Assembly: GCA_964017185.1 (NCBI GenBank)
Contig: OZ024880.1
Coordinates: 36,670,329-36,734,328 of the forward strand
DNA from: Rugalucina vietnamica
Lineage: Eukaryota > Mollusca > Bivalvia > Lucinida > Lucinidae
Direction of reading: 5' to 3'
DNA length: 64,000 nt
Shown: in pieces, positions 13,911 to 25,815 of the stretch
Position numbering within the stretch: the stretch's first letter is position 1
Layout: the number at the start of each line of letters is the position of its first letter
Made by a program: the position numbers and the translations under genes
The notes under the pieces: model-generated
Database searches by the model: none
What the model was told of the DNA's origin: nothing
Seen by the model: the letters and a program-made list of their open reading frames with translations, nothing else

Positions 13911-15430
13911 CAACCAGAGGACCAATGGTCCTGTAAACGCTCACCTGAGATCTGCTACATATGCCAATAAACATGTTTGAATATTATGGTATTTAGCCCC
14001 AGTAGTGCAGGGGCAGATTAAGCCCTTGGGCCATTTGTTTTAAGAATAATCAATTTTCTGTCCATTTGCCAATTTCTATTTTATTTATTCCCTTTAAATG
14101 ACATGTTAACAGTTTTCCCCATTCAAATGCATTGGCAACCCTTGTTGACCTTGCCGTAAAATAGCTCAAGGTCATCACAGGATCATGATTTATATATACA
14201 TTGTATAGTACTTTAGCCATCAATGCTTTATGCCAAGTTTCTTTGAAATCAGTTTACCGGTCCCGGAGAAGAAGATTTTTGAAGGGTTTTTACCATATAT
14301 GGGCATGGCGGCCATCTTGGTCATGTGACCTGGATTATTTATATATACATTGGTTACCCCATCCTATAGATGCTTCACATAAAATTTGGCTTTGATTGGT
14401 CGAGTGGTTTCAGAGGAGAAGATGTTTGAATATTATGGAAATATACATGTATAATGCCACGGGGTGGGGGCATATGAGCTCCTAGAGACCAATCTTTATC
14501 AGAATCATTAATATTCAGTCCTACTATGCATTTCCTGCAAGACTTTCACTTAAAATGACATTTCAAAAGTTTTCCCCATTCAAATGCATTGGCAAACTTT
14601 GTTGACCTTGCCGTAAAATAGGTCAAGGTCATCACAGGGTCATGATTTATATATACATTGTAGTACTTGAGTCATCGATACTTCATGCCAAGTTTCTTTG
14701 AAATCAGTCAACCGGTTCCGGAGAAGAAGATTTTTGAAGGGTTTTTACCATATATGGGCATGGCGGCCATCTTGGTCATGTGACCTGGATTTCTTAAATA
14801 CACATTGGTTACCCCATCCTATAGATGCTTCACATAAAATGTGGCTTTAATTGGCCAAGCGGTTTCAGAGGAGAAGATGTTTGAACATTATGGCGATATA
14901 CATGCCCCGGGGTGGGGGCATATGAGCCCCTGGGGTCCATTTTATTTTTCAGAATCATTAATATTTAGTCCTACTGCCCATTTCCAGCAAGACTTTCACT
15001 TTAAATGACATTTTAAAAGTTTTCCCCATTCAAATGCATTGGCAACCTATGTTGACCTTGCCGTAAAATAGGTCAAGGTCATCACAGGGTCATGGTTTAT
15101 ATACACTTTGTGGACCTTGAGTCCCTCATGCTACATGCCGAGTTTCAAGATCCTAGGCCTTTGGGTTCTGGAGAAGAGATTTTTAAAGGTTTTTACCATA
15201 TATGGGCATGCTGCCATCTTGGTCATGTGACCTGGATTGTTTATATACACATTGGTTCCCCCTTCCCATAGATGCTTCACATAAAATTTGGCTTTGATTG
15301 GCCAAGCGGTTTCAGAGGAGAAGATCTTTGAAAATGGTGGACGACGCCGACGCCGACGACGGACGGACGCCGGGTGCCTACCTATCCTATAAGCTCCCCT
15401 CCTTTGAGCCTTCGGCTCAGGTGAGCTAAA
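13911..15430 (+). repeat. Pearl/Helentron-like array, ~455-bp core x3, GACG tail
   Basis: Three diverged direct copies start at about 14060, 14521 and 14974; the marker ATTCAAATGCATTGGC lies at 14121, 14578 and 15028, giving periods of 457 and 450 bp. The third copy runs into a GACGCCGACGACGGACGGAC tract (about 15340-15370), then a short hairpin (GAGCCTTCGGCTC) and CAGGTGAGCTAAAA. A reverse-oriented end of a related type (AGGACCAATGGTCCT, then CTCACCTGAG) sits at about 13917-13952. A tandem core plus GACG microsatellite plus terminal hairpin matches the known layout of bivalve 'pearl' elements and Helentron-associated INEs. No protein is encoded. Confidence 0.7.
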
Positions 15431-15879
15431 AACGCCAATCTCACTGTCACGACTGTATAAAAATGCATATCTGCTAGACTATCGCCAAAAAATAAAACAT
15501 ATATAACCTTCAATTTTAAGTTTTACTTTAAACAAGTGGGGTTAAGGGTCTGCAGAATAAATATTATTTATTCTTATTGTCAGTGAATTTTCAACTTGAA
15601 CGTGATTAAATGAAAACAAAAATTAAAAATCTATATACATGTAAAAATTGAATCACAAAAGGCACTCATTATGTAAGTTACACCGTCAATATATGTTAAC
15701 GATATATTTATAATTAGCTTAAAATAGCTTTTAAAACGATTCTATTTATAATTAGCTTAAAATAGCTTCTTTTTTAAAAAAATAAGGATAACTCTTTCTT
15801 TAAAACTGTTATAACGACAACACCGTACTCCGCAGGGATATTTAACGTACTCAGCAACGACGTACTCGGCAACGATATT
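15431..15879. other. AT-rich spacer without gene
   Basis: No gene is visible. A short direct repeat (ATTTATAATTAGCTTAAAAT) occurs twice within about 15705-15770. The rest is AT-rich unique-looking sequence. Confidence 0.5.
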
Positions 15880-18640
15880 GCAAGTAGACACTACTGCATA
15901 ATTCTGTACTTATTTGATGAAATTTACCCATCTTTAATCCAAAACAACTCCTTCACGATACAAACGCCTATACAAATTTTGAAGAAACTTAATCAATAAA
16001 TGCTCAAGATAAATGCACAAAAACTAAGGAAACTTTTAACGTAAATCAAAGACCAAAACTCTGTACTTACTGACGAAACTTGCCCATCTTCAAACCCAGC
16101 CTACTTCTTCGTGATATGAACTCCTATACAAAGTTTGAATAAAACCGGTCAATAAATGCTCAAGATACATGTAGAGCCCAGAAACAAAATTCTAACGTAA
16201 ATCAAGGGCCACAACTCTGTACTTATTTAACGAAATTTACACATTTTCAGTCCCAAACCACTCCTTTCTGATTTGAACTCCTGATATATACAAAGTTAGA
16301 AAAAGGTACAATAAGACTAAGATCAGGAAAAGGCGCAATCAGAAAAAGATTCCCACTCCAAAAACCGAGGTGGGAAAAACTAAATCAATAATCAGGTACG
16401 TATACCATGAAACCATATAGTGAGCCGAATGAGCAGCTATTTTCCCAATAGGTGGTCACTCAGCTACCCAAACCTAACTGAAATATGAAAACATACATAA
16501 GGCGCCAACAGCATAAAAATTTTAAACTCCAAGACATAAAACAAAAAAAAAACCACAGAAGTATCGCCTTGGAACGATCAGTAATATAGAATTACTGGCG
16601 GGCTTAAATCGATTTTACAGGTACCTAACCTCACCCTCAGCTTCTGCAGTGTTACATTTAGTTAGTTCTCCGGTTCTCGTGGTGAATCTCTAACTAGTCA
16701 ATGAATCATCAAGAACAAACAAATAAATCATGATAAACATCTTGATGAATCAAAAACGAGGACTCACAGATAGTATAAATTGCCCGACGATGGAGATCCC
16801 TGGGCGCCGAATAACTTAATAACTCTGAAGCAAAGGAAAAACACAAGTTGGACTCCTGTTGGGCAAGTAACAGACAAAAATCACCGGTCCCAACCAACTA
16901 AAATGTATAGCTTTAAGTCGGGGCCATCATAGAGTCTGACGCCCGACACACAGGCATGCAATCAAAAAAGGCAGCATAGTTATCAACCATGATTGGGTTG
17001 AAAACTAAGCATGCAGACAGTCGCATAACATTCAAATTAAAACCTATGTGTCTGTAACGTATAAAGATTTTTCTGAAATAAACAAATCATTCCATCTGCG
17101 TTGAAGTCATTGCATGATTGCAGACTCTTGCAAACCAAATATGCTGCGAAATGTATACAGCATCAAAAGCACGAGCGAGGAAAGCCACCATCCAAAAACG
17201 GAAAAAATTACAATATCAAAATCAAAGTCATCGCGTTTATTATAAACTGTAAGAGAAACAATCCATTTGCAATAGAAAGATGTAAATCCAAAAAGGGGGC
17301 TCTGATATCTGTGATGTTGGTTTTATTCAACTGTAGTTCAGGTGGGTAAATTTTCAAATTAAGGACTGTCAATGTTCAAAAGGTCATCGAGGTACCTAGA
17401 AGTCGAATTAAAGGCCTCGATAACATCAGCTTTATTGTCATGGTAAAGAGAATCCATGAAATCTCTTTCGAAGCAGTATAATAATAAAGCGGCTACAGGT
17501 GCGCAATTTGTACCCATCGGAACTCCAACAATTTGTCTGTATATCTTGGTCCTAAATCTAATATAAATATTATCCAGGAGATAGGATAAGGCGTCGCATA
17601 CTTTCTGACATGACCATAGTATAAACCGACTTTGGTCGGAGGAAGTGAAAAAAGCCTTTCTGTCATTACATGCCAAATAAAGTGAAACATAGTTTTTAAT
17701 GTCCTTTTGAAGGTCCACTCTATTATATCCAGAAGTTTTTCTTTCACTAGATGATGTGACAATGTTGTATACAGAGTAGAAAAATCATATGTGGACAAGC
17801 TTGTCGCACAGGACCCTCTACATTTCAATTTACTGAGCACTTCGCCAGAATTTTTCATAGACAAAAACAATTTCTATTTGAAGTTTCATACACTGTCCCA
17901 CAGTATCTTATGAAATGAGATTTGATAGCAGTAAGACAGGAAGTTAATAATTTAGAAAGTTCAGTAGAATTTGCAAAAATTCTAGCTTTGTATTATTGTC
18001 TTTTGTGAAGATTTGGTAACCAATACATTGTAGAAAGATTTCCTTGGCCTTCAGAGTATTTGTCAATAAATGCTCAAGATAGAGCCCGGAAACGAAATTT
18101 TAACGTAAATCAAGGGCCATAACTCTGTACTTATTTGACGAAATTTACCCATTTTCAATCCCAAACCACTCCTTAATAATATGAACTCCTGCACAAAGTA
18201 TGAAGAAAATCGGTCAATAATTGCTAAAGCTAGAGCCCGGAACGAAGTTTTAACGTAAACCAAGGGTCATAAGACTTATCTTTACATGTATATAACAAAA
18301 TTCACCCATGTTCTATCCCAGACCACTCCTTCCTGATATGAAAAAAAAAAAGTAAAAAAAAAAAAAAAAAAAGTTTTCCTATACAAAGTTTGAAGAAAAT
18401 TGGTCAATATGTCTCAAGAAATTTTCACGTAAATCAAGGGTCATACCTGTACTTATTTAGCGAAATATACCCAAATCAATCTCAGACCACTCCTTCCTGA
18501 TATGAATTCCTAGGCAAAGTTTTAATAAAATTGGTCAATAAATGCTCATGATAGAGCCCGGAAACGAAGCGCTGACGGACGGACGGACATACAGGCAGAC
18601 GGACGGACGGACACTCGAACGTAGATTGTGGATACTCGGC
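15880..18640. repeat. Pearl-like ~157-bp tandem array with GACGG tail, split by a PLE
   Basis: Core repeats carry CTCTGTACTTATTTGACGAA at about 15904, 16061, 16215, 18126 and 18446, with a period near 157 bp. The array ends at about 18570-18620 in a (GACG)n tract, the pearl-element layout. It is interrupted between about 16302 and 18060 by a minus-strand PLE. The left half stops within the ...TACAAAGTTTGAA... phrase and the right half resumes at GTCAATAAATGCTCAAGAT, so the host repeat can be read across the insertion. An A-rich stretch lies at 18341-18372. Confidence 0.75.
16302..18060 (-). mobile_element. Penelope-like element copy A, 5'-truncated, degenerate RT
   Basis: On the minus strand, pieces of a Penelope-type reverse transcriptase can be followed in order: YWLPNLHK near 18010, a TAIKSHFIRYCGTVYETSN stretch near 17920, motif A YDFSTLYTTL near 17790, motif B GVPMGTNCAP near 17520, and motif C RYLDDLLN at about 17377-17403. 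Next come APFLDLHLSIANG near 17305 and the C-terminal region down to about 16930. A 3' UTR of about 620 bp follows, ending in ...TTGTACCTTTT. Several frame changes break the reading frame, so it is dead. No GIY-YIG domain is seen after the RT; one lying upstream would be lost by the 5' truncation. The 5' end lies inside a 157-bp pearl-like repeat. Confidence 0.85.
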
Positions 18641-18817
18641 AAGATGGTTCTGATGGCGTGTAACCACAATCAATGTTTTGAGCAAAATATCAAATATATT
18701 TTTTTTTCTAATTAAATGTTACATAATTACAAATGAAAGCTCTCTACTTACTGCATGGACAAATTTGCATTATGGTAAAACATATATAGACCTAGAATTT
18801 GTTTTCTATGTGAAAAC
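18641..18817. other. Short spacer between arrays
   Basis: AT-rich sequence with no gene or repeat that I can identify. Confidence 0.4.
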
Positions 18818-19972
18818 TGATGTCTCCCCCCTTTCTACGTGCATGTCCAAAATATGCAAGCAAGAGTTATAGTTCTTGTGCATCACATATCCTGTCATTC
18901 TGTTTTATTAGTGTATCAAGTTTCATTGAAATATCTCTTACGGTTTTCAAGTTATAGAGGGGGCACGAAAGTGTTTGGAAAATAATCAAAGGGAAATAAC
19001 TTCAAAGATATGAAAGCAAGAGTAATGATTCTTGTGCATCATGCTTTATAAGTGTACCATGTTTCATTGAAAAATCTCTGGTTTTTGAGTTATAGAGCAG
19101 ACACGAAATTGAATGAAAAATAATCAAAGGGAAATAACTCCAAAGATATGCAAGCAAGAGTTATGGTTCTTTAGCATGACACATCATCTCATCGTGCTTT
19201 ATAAGTGTACCAAGTTTCATTGAAATATTTCTTATGGTTTTCAAGTTATAGAGTGGACATGAAATTGTATGGAAAAATAATCAAAGGGAAATAACTCCAA
19301 AGATATGAAAGCAAGAGTTATAATTCTTGTGCATGACACATCGTCTCATTATGCTTTATAAGTGTACCAAGTTTCACTGAAATTTCCCTTACGGTTTTCA
19401 AGTTATAGGGTGGACACGAAATTGTATGGAAAATAATCAAAGGGAAATTACTCCAAACATATGCAAGCAAGAGTTATGGTTCTTTAGCACGACACGTAAT
19501 CTCATCGTGCTTTATAAGTATACCAAGTTTCATTGAAATAACTCTTACGATTTTTGAGTTATAAAGCGGACACGAAATTGTATGGAAAATAATCAAAGGG
19601 AAATAACTCATAAAATACTTAAGCCAGAGTTATGGTTTTTGTGCACGACACATTGTCTGATCATGCTCAATAAGTGTACCAAATTTTATTGAAAAATCTT
19701 AAACGGTTTTCAAGTTATACAGCGGACACGAAATTGTATCGAAAATAATCAAAGGGAAATAACTCCAAAAATACTCAAGCCAGAGTTATGGTTCTTGTGC
19801 ATGACACATCGTCTCGTCGTGGTCTACAAGTGTACCAAGTTTCACTGAAAAATCTTTAACGGTTTTCAAGTTATAGAGCGGACACGATTTGTGACGGACA
19901 GACGGACAGACGGACGGACAGACGCACGGGGAAAACAATATGTCTCCCGACCCTGTCGGGGGGAGACATAAT
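18818..19972 (+). repeat. Pearl-like ~150-bp tandem array with GACGGACA tail and hairpin end
   Basis: About seven copies of a unit with AATAATCAAAGGGAAATAAC recur every 137-165 bp between 18970 and 19760. The array is followed by a GACGGACAGACGGACAGACG tract (about 19890-19930) and a terminal hairpin TATGTCTCCC...GGGGGAGACATA (about 19940-19972). The left edge (about 18820) carries GATGTCTCCCCCC, an inverted match to the right end, so the element has inverted termini. It is noncoding. Confidence 0.75.
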
Positions 19973-19986
19973 AAAGATAAAACTGA

Positions 19987-20093
19987 GATCCTTTAAGAGC
20001 GGTGAACATATTAATGAGAAAGGGGATGGGCCATACCGCGGTTTCGACTACTTAAGCCTCTCCAGTGACCCTATAGATTTGGCAACATGGAGC
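19987..20093 (+). repeat. Dispersed repeat P, copy 2
   Basis: GATCCTTTAAGAGCGGTGAA through TTTGGCAACAT is matched, inverted, at about 55385-55490 and partly at 13509-13580. It directly abuts the end of the preceding array. The family is unknown. Confidence 0.6.
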
Positions 20094-20556
20094 CAAAGAG
20101 AAGTACTGTAATTTTGCATCTTTCAATAGGGTAGTCGATACAAACCCAAATGGGCCAAAATATCTAAAAACGTTGGTTAGAAAATGAATCTAAACCGATA
20201 ATAATTTTCTGATTTCTCAGAATATCCTCGCTTATCTCAAAGAACCACAAGGAAAATATAATCTGCACTATGGATGATGTATGAGGAGACTTTTTACGGC
20301 CGCCTCACGGCACAACACCAGCTGCAGTAATAGGAATAGTTACCTTCGATATTCGCGTTTCAGCAAAATTCAAACATCATGAAGCCATGGATGAGGCTCG
20401 GTCATTTGAACATTTCAAAACGCAATAGATTTATCTTTTTCCAAAAAATAGTTTTTAGCCGGAATGTGAATGCATATAATATTTATAGATCTTTTTACAA
20501 ATAATAACCGTTAATAATTCCAACTTTACTTATTTCCTACAGTCTTACTGGTTGTT
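20094..20556. other. Spacer without identified features
   Basis: No gene, RNA or repeat is recognised in this AT-rich spacer. Confidence 0.4.
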
Positions 20557-21115
20557 TGAAAAGGTACAAGTAGGCAATGATCAGAAAATGGCGCAATCGG
20601 TTCTCTTGGTGAATCTCTAACTAGTCAATGAATCATCAAGAACAAACAGATAAACCATGATAAACATCATGATGAATCAAAAACGAGGATTCAACAGATT
20701 CAGTAAGCTGCCCGACGATGGAAATCCCTGGGCGCCGAATAATTTACTAACTCCGGATCACAAGAAAAAAACACCAGTTGGACCCCGGTAGGCCAAGCAA
20801 CAGACAAGACGCTCCGGCCCCAACCAACTAAAATGAATAGCTTTAAGTCGGGGCCATCATAGAGTCTGACGCCCGACCCACCGGCGTGCAATTAAAGAAG
20901 GCAGCTTAGTTATCAACCACGATTGGGTCAAAAACTAAGCATGTAGACTGTCGCATAACATTCAAGTTATAACCTATATGTCTGTAACGTGTTATGAGTT
21001 TTCCGAACTAAAAAGAAAAATCATTCCTTCCTATAAGTTTCTTAAATTTGTAAACGAAGTCACCATAAAATTCTGGTTCCGAAAGGCCCTCACGTAAAAG
21101 CGATTTTAGCCCAAC
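20557..21115 (-). mobile_element. PLE copy B, C-terminus and 3' UTR with internal deletion
   Basis: On the minus strand this holds the C-terminal codons of the PLE RT (ending ...VGRASDSMMAPT-stop at about 20860) and a 3' UTR that is missing its middle: the first about 45 bp from the 3' end join directly to sequence that lies several hundred bp inward in copy A. The 3' end is again ...TTGTACCTTTT. Confidence 0.8.
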
Positions 21116-21772
21116 GTATTTGATCACATTAAATTTTATATAATCTACGTATTTGGAAATCAAGTCAAAGTGTCTGCGATAACTTGAAAAGCTTTGTACT
21201 TCGATAAAAGAAATGCGTAAGAATACTCGGTTTTCACCTTAAAAACGGCGCGACGTTGCGTGATTACGTGACGTTTCTTCTAAGAAATGTTGACGTCACC
21301 AAATCTCAACGTCATAAAAACAATGGATGAACGCGTTTTGAAGGCGTCGGAATGAATATTTGGATTTTTATAAACATAGACGCTTTTTCTTTTAACAGAA
21401 CATCGTACGTTAAGTGTTTTAATCTTCTTGTTGTGTGTTAAAATTTGACGTTTCCATTTCTAATGTTCCGAGCCTCAGTTCAAAATCGCCACGTCTTTCT
21501 ATCGGTCCAGACGGCGATATTTTATCCCAAAAGAACAATTATGAATGAAGGGGAGATGTTCTGAAGCTCCCGCGTTTACAGCATGCCTATAGCAAGCCAG
21601 TTATAGCTTCTATAAATTGCTTGAATGAGTTCTATGCTTTGTAAAAGTTTAAGATGGCTGCCCCTCATGAAGATCCATCTTGCTCTTTTTTCCTTCCGCT
21701 GGCTATAAAAATTCAAATCAGTGTAGACAAATGCAGTGTAATGAGACAAAATGGAATTATAAGGAATGAATT
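21116..21772. other. Spacer without recognised gene
   Basis: Moderately GC-richer sequence with several CG-containing TGACGTCA/TTACGTGACG-like words at 21250-21310. No ORF with a recognisable domain. Confidence 0.35.
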
Positions 21773-21908
21773 ATTATTTTTGTTGATTTTATCGATGTAT
21801 AAACTCAGGCGAATCATTCACAAACTTTTTATATAAAGCCTTTTGGGCTTTATTTAGTTTGTGAGTGATTCGCCTGATTCAACGCATCGATAAAATCAAC
21901 AAAAATAA
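21773..21908. repeat. Hairpin (MITE-like) element, ~65-bp arms
   Basis: The left arm (TTTTTGTTGATTTTATCGAT, then ACTCAGGCGAATCATTCACA) folds on the right arm (TGTGAGTGATTCGCCTGA, then ATCGATAAAATCAACAAAAA) around a tip AAAGCC-TTTTG-GGCTTT near 21835-21851. A half-arm copy (GTTGATTTTATCGATGTGTA) is found at about 33247-33278, which shows that this is a dispersed family. Noncoding. Confidence 0.8.
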
Positions 21909-22204
21909 AAATCATTTCTATTTCATTGCATAAATACCCATGTCACACAATATTACCAGGCGTATATAAACGAAGAAAAAGCTTTGCATTAACGAGATGA
22001 TTCACGTGTGCACGGGCTGTAAAGTCACCGTATTCATTTATGCTTGTTAACGGGCACCACGCAAAGCACGTGCTTATAATGAGTAGAGTAACTGAACCTC
22101 GCCCACAACGAGCATAAGATTTAAAACTTATACGCGTCTGAAAATGTGACGAGGCCGTAAAATATATTTCGCCATTATTTCCTTCATTTGTGTCGATTTT
22201 ATGC

Positions 22205-22326
22205 AATAATAGCGATCAAAATGATTTTGTCATTAATTAACATTTGCTAGGTCCCTCGGGAAGTGTTGCACTCGGGGACCTAGTGAATGTTAATGAATGG
22301 AAAATCATCTTTGATCCCTATATATT
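22205..22326. repeat. Hairpin element F1
   Basis: Arms of about 54 bp (GATCAAAATGATTTTGTCAT inward to CTAGGTCCCTCGGG; mirrored by CTCGGGGACCTAG outward to AAAATCATCTTTGATCCC) surround a short loop. The outer ends (GATCAA...TTGATCCCTATAT) are shared with hairpins at 31382-31533 and 56168-56312, although the hairpin tips differ. Confidence 0.8.
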
Positions 22327-23349
22327 AAGCAAATAAGGTCGGCTCACCTACGTTTAGGGTTAAATTACAAGGTTAACGGATTTACCACACAATCGTACAT
22401 ATTACTGCTTATTCAAATGGTCAACACTATTCCAGATGTTAAAATACATCTGTTCTGATTACAATTGTTTACCGTTATTTACCTGTTCGTGCTAAAAATG
22501 TTATAGCCTCATTATCATGCATCTCTGAAAGGATTGAACATACATGTAGTTACTAATAACAGTTGTTTATAGTTACTTAGTACCTGTTTGCAACATTCTA
22601 TAGCCTTATTATAATGGATCTATGAATCGACTGTATGTGCTTCATCATAAGATAAATAACTATTTCTTCCCTAGCCTAATTTGCTGTAAATACCAAACCA
22701 ATGTTAAATTAATCAGATTTTTGCTTCAAGCATACTGTTTAGCAGGATTGCATCTCATTTATATGCATTGGACCGAACATTTTTTCCTAATTCAATTTGA
22801 GCCAGTTGTACGACTTCATCATTTGACAGATTTGTTCGACTTCTGGCATTATTATACAGCTGTCACTATTGTCTGCATATTAAGAGCATCTACTGATTAT
22901 ATTGGGATTCTCCCTAATTGACAAATACGTCACTTTCAGAGACAAAAATGTGTAGCTCTTTTGAAAAGTCAAGGTTACTATTTATGTCAAATTTAACCTT
23001 AATTTGGAATTCGCATTTCTTAGCATTAATACAATGCACATAGATTGGAAGCAAGTCTAAATTTACAAATCAGGCAAATGTTTGGTTTAAGATATATCGA
23101 CATTTTGTACGACAATGCCTTTGAAAATGCTACCATTCCTTAGCTTTAATTGAGAGACAAAACCAAATGCGGTTACGATTCCCCTAGGTCTTAAGACACG
23201 AAAATGGATAATGACGACATTAATGATCCCTTACAAAAAAGAAAAAAAAATGAATGTCAAACATAAATGTACTTGATTTGTAACTAAATAAAGTCTAGCT
23301 CTAATATCGGAAGATTTTTCTAAAATCCACTTGGTGTCAAATTGCACCA
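22327..23349. other. AT-rich spacer with a weak ~114-bp duplication
   Basis: About 22460-22640 holds two diverged copies of a roughly 114-bp unit (ATAGCCTCATTATCATGCAT against ATAGCCTTATTATAATGGAT). An open frame at 22622-22921 (99 codons) has no recognisable domain and starts within this repeat, so I do not call it a gene. Confidence 0.4.
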
Positions 23350-23485
23350 TTAAGAAAACTTGCCCATGAAATATATACAGGGTTTGTTTTTTGTTTGCTT
23401 GTTTGTATGGTTTTTTTTTTCTTTCTTTTTAATTTTTTTTAATCACTCAAAACATACATTATGGGTACACGTTAGAACCGCATCG
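23350..23485 (+). repeat. Family N element, left-half fragment
   Basis: AAGAAAACTTGCCCATGAAA through AAACATACATTATGGGTACACGTTAGAACCGC matches the left half of the palindromic family N described at 31590-31925. The middle is replaced by a T-rich low-complexity run. Confidence 0.65.
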
Positions 23486-23754
23486 GTGTCTTCGTGACAC
23501 GTTTCTGAAAGAGGAATCAAAACATCATTTTGTTATTGGTAACTGTGACGTGACTATGAGTCAGGACATTAATAAAAAGTGGAAATTGGACTGCGAGACT
23601 AAATGCTACAGACCCTACCGTACGGCGTGACCGCCGGAAACGTTTTCATGAGCCCATTATCATATCCAGGATAGTTTAAATAATTACCAACAGTTGATTA
23701 TGTAGGAAATCCAAAGTTCATGTATTTTAGTAATATTATGAAAATAATTATGAA

Positions 23755-24445
23755 TATACAATAACCTAAGTTGTAACGTCCTATGTTGCTGCCTTCTTTA
23801 ATTGCACGCTGGTTGGTCGGGCGTCAGACTCTATGATGGCCTTGAATTAAAGCTGTTCATTTTAGGTGGTTGGGGCCGGAGCTTCTTGTCTGTTGCTTGG
23901 CTCACCGGGATCCAATTGGTGTTTTTCTTTTGCTCCGGAGTTAGTAAGTTATTTGGCGTCCAGGGATCTCCATCGCCGGGCAGCTAACTGAATATGTTGA
24001 GTCCTCGTTTTCATTCATCAGGATGTTTATCATGATTTATCTGTTTGTTCTTGATGATCCATGACTAGTTAGAGATTCACCACGAAGACCGAAAAACTAA
24101 CTAAATGTTATGAACCACCGCAGAAGCTGATGGTGAGGTTATGGCCATGTAAAATCGATTTAAGCCCGCCAGTAATTTTATATTACTGATTGTTCCAAGG
24201 CGATACTTCTGTGTTTGTGTGCTGTTGGCGCTTTTATTTATAAATGTATGTTTCATATTTCAGTTAAGTTTAGGTAACTGAGTGACAACTATTGGGAAAA
24301 CAGCTGCTCATTCGGCTTATGATATGTTTTCATGGTATATGTACCTGATTGTTAATTTAGTTATTTTTCCACCTCGGTTTTTGGAGTGCGAATCTTTTTT
24401 TTTGATTGCGCCTTTTCCTGATCTTTGCCTACTTGTACCTCTTTT
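23755..24445 (+). mobile_element. PLE copy C, C-terminus and full 3' UTR
   Basis: It starts in the last codons of the RT (GTAACG... CTGCCTTCTTTAATTGCACG) and continues through the whole 3' UTR (AGCCCGCCAGTAATTTTATA; CCACCTCGGTTTTTGGAGTG) to ...GCCTACTTGTACCTCTTTTT at about 24445. It is a 5'-truncated insertion. Confidence 0.8.
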
Positions 24446-24654
24446 TAATCTCATAACTCTATTTATGAATTCTGGTTGCTTTCACCAGGGTCATTAGTGT
24501 GGGACTTTGTTTATGATTACATCAATTCAATGCCATGGTTTAATTTGCGATTCAAAACCTAGTTTCATCTGTACTAAAGGTACTTCACATTGACCGTCCC
24601 ACATGCGGTCGACGCATTTGAGGTATGTTCTACTTAACTGCACTTGTGCACTTG

Positions 24655-24785
24655 TTTTTTCTACTCTGTATAGTTACAACATTACCACATAATCTAATTA
24701 AAGAAAAACTTCTGGATTTGATAGAGTGGACCTTCAAAAGGGCATTAAAAAACTATGGTTCACTTTATGCGCCTCTTCCTGATCT
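24655..24785 (+). mobile_element. PLE RT fragment fused to 3'-end sequence
   Basis: Translation gives TTLPHNLIKEKLLDLIEW and TFKRALKNYGSLY, the segment just after motif A of the PLE RT. It passes straight into CGCCTCTTCCTGATCTTT, which is 3'-UTR-like, so the middle of the element is deleted. It lies about 210 bp downstream of copy C. Confidence 0.75.
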
Positions 24786-25815
24786 TTAAAAATCTTGCTT
24801 TATGAAGCTGGTACTTTGCATACATGTTCCTGGCATTAGCCTCTACAAAAAAAGTTGTGTTTTGTTCCAGGCAGATAAGAACTCTGGTTGCTATGACAAC
24901 TTTCAGTTTCTATAGACTTATAATGGGGAAAGTGAAAATTTGCTATTTCTGCAGTCTCATTGGAGATATTTGATTTTTATTTTAGAGAAATGTTTATTGA
25001 GTAGTGCTCTACGTTTCAGATGACCTTCATTCTGATTGCTTATTTTGATTGGTTGCTGGGGCCGCAAAAAGGGCAAATTTTCGAGAAAAAATCTATAAAA
25101 ATCTTCTTCTCAGAAACTGTTTGCTTTATGAAGCTGATACTTTGCGTACGTGTTCCTGGCGCATTAGCCTCTACAAAAAATGTGTTTTGTTCCAGGCAGA
25201 TAAGAACTCTGGTTGCTATGGCAACTTTCAGTTTCCATAGACTTATAATGGGAAAAGTGAAAATTTGCTATTTCCGCAGTGTCATTGGAGATATTTGAAT
25301 TTTATTTTTAGAGAAATGTTTATTGAGTAGTGCTCTACGTTTCAGATGACCTTCATCCTGGTTGCTTATTTTGATGGTTGCTGGGGCCCCAAAAAGGGCA
25401 AATTTTCGAGAAAACATCTTTAAAATTCTTCTTCTCAGAAACTGTTTGCTTTATGAAGTTGATACTTTGCATACATGTTCTACAAAAAGTTGTTTTTGTT
25501 CCAGTCAGATAAGAACTCTGGTTGCTATGGCAACTTTCAGTTTCCATTGACTTATAATGGGAAAAGTGAAATTTTGCTATTTCTGCAGTCCCATTGGAGA
25601 TTTCGCAGAAATGTTTGTTTTATATTACTTTTGACTTAATACCTTATTATTTTGATTGGTTGCTGGGGGCCCGAAAAAGGTAAATTTTCATTAATTATTT
25701 GAGTATTAAAGGTCAAGTTTACTTTTTACATTGACCAACATGACCTTAGCTAAAGGTCATGCAAGACCGAATCTCAGGTGAGCGATTTCAGGACCAATGG
25801 TCCTCTGGTTTGAAA
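24786..25815 (+). repeat. ~328-bp tandem array (3 copies) with CAGGTGAGCG end
   Basis: GCTTTATGAAGCTGATACTT recurs at about 24795, 25121 and 25449 (period near 328 bp). Each unit also carries GGTTGCTATGGCAACTTTCA, which contains a small palindrome. The block ends with ATCTCAGGTGAGCGATTTCA and a AGGACCAATGGTCCT palindrome at about 25790-25805. Open frames on both strands (60-90 codons) follow the repeat period and are not treated as genes. Confidence 0.8.

Noticed and set aside
21943-22206. 87-codon minus ORF next to hairpin F1
   Set aside because: Unrecognised composition, no domain, and it runs to the edge of a repeat.
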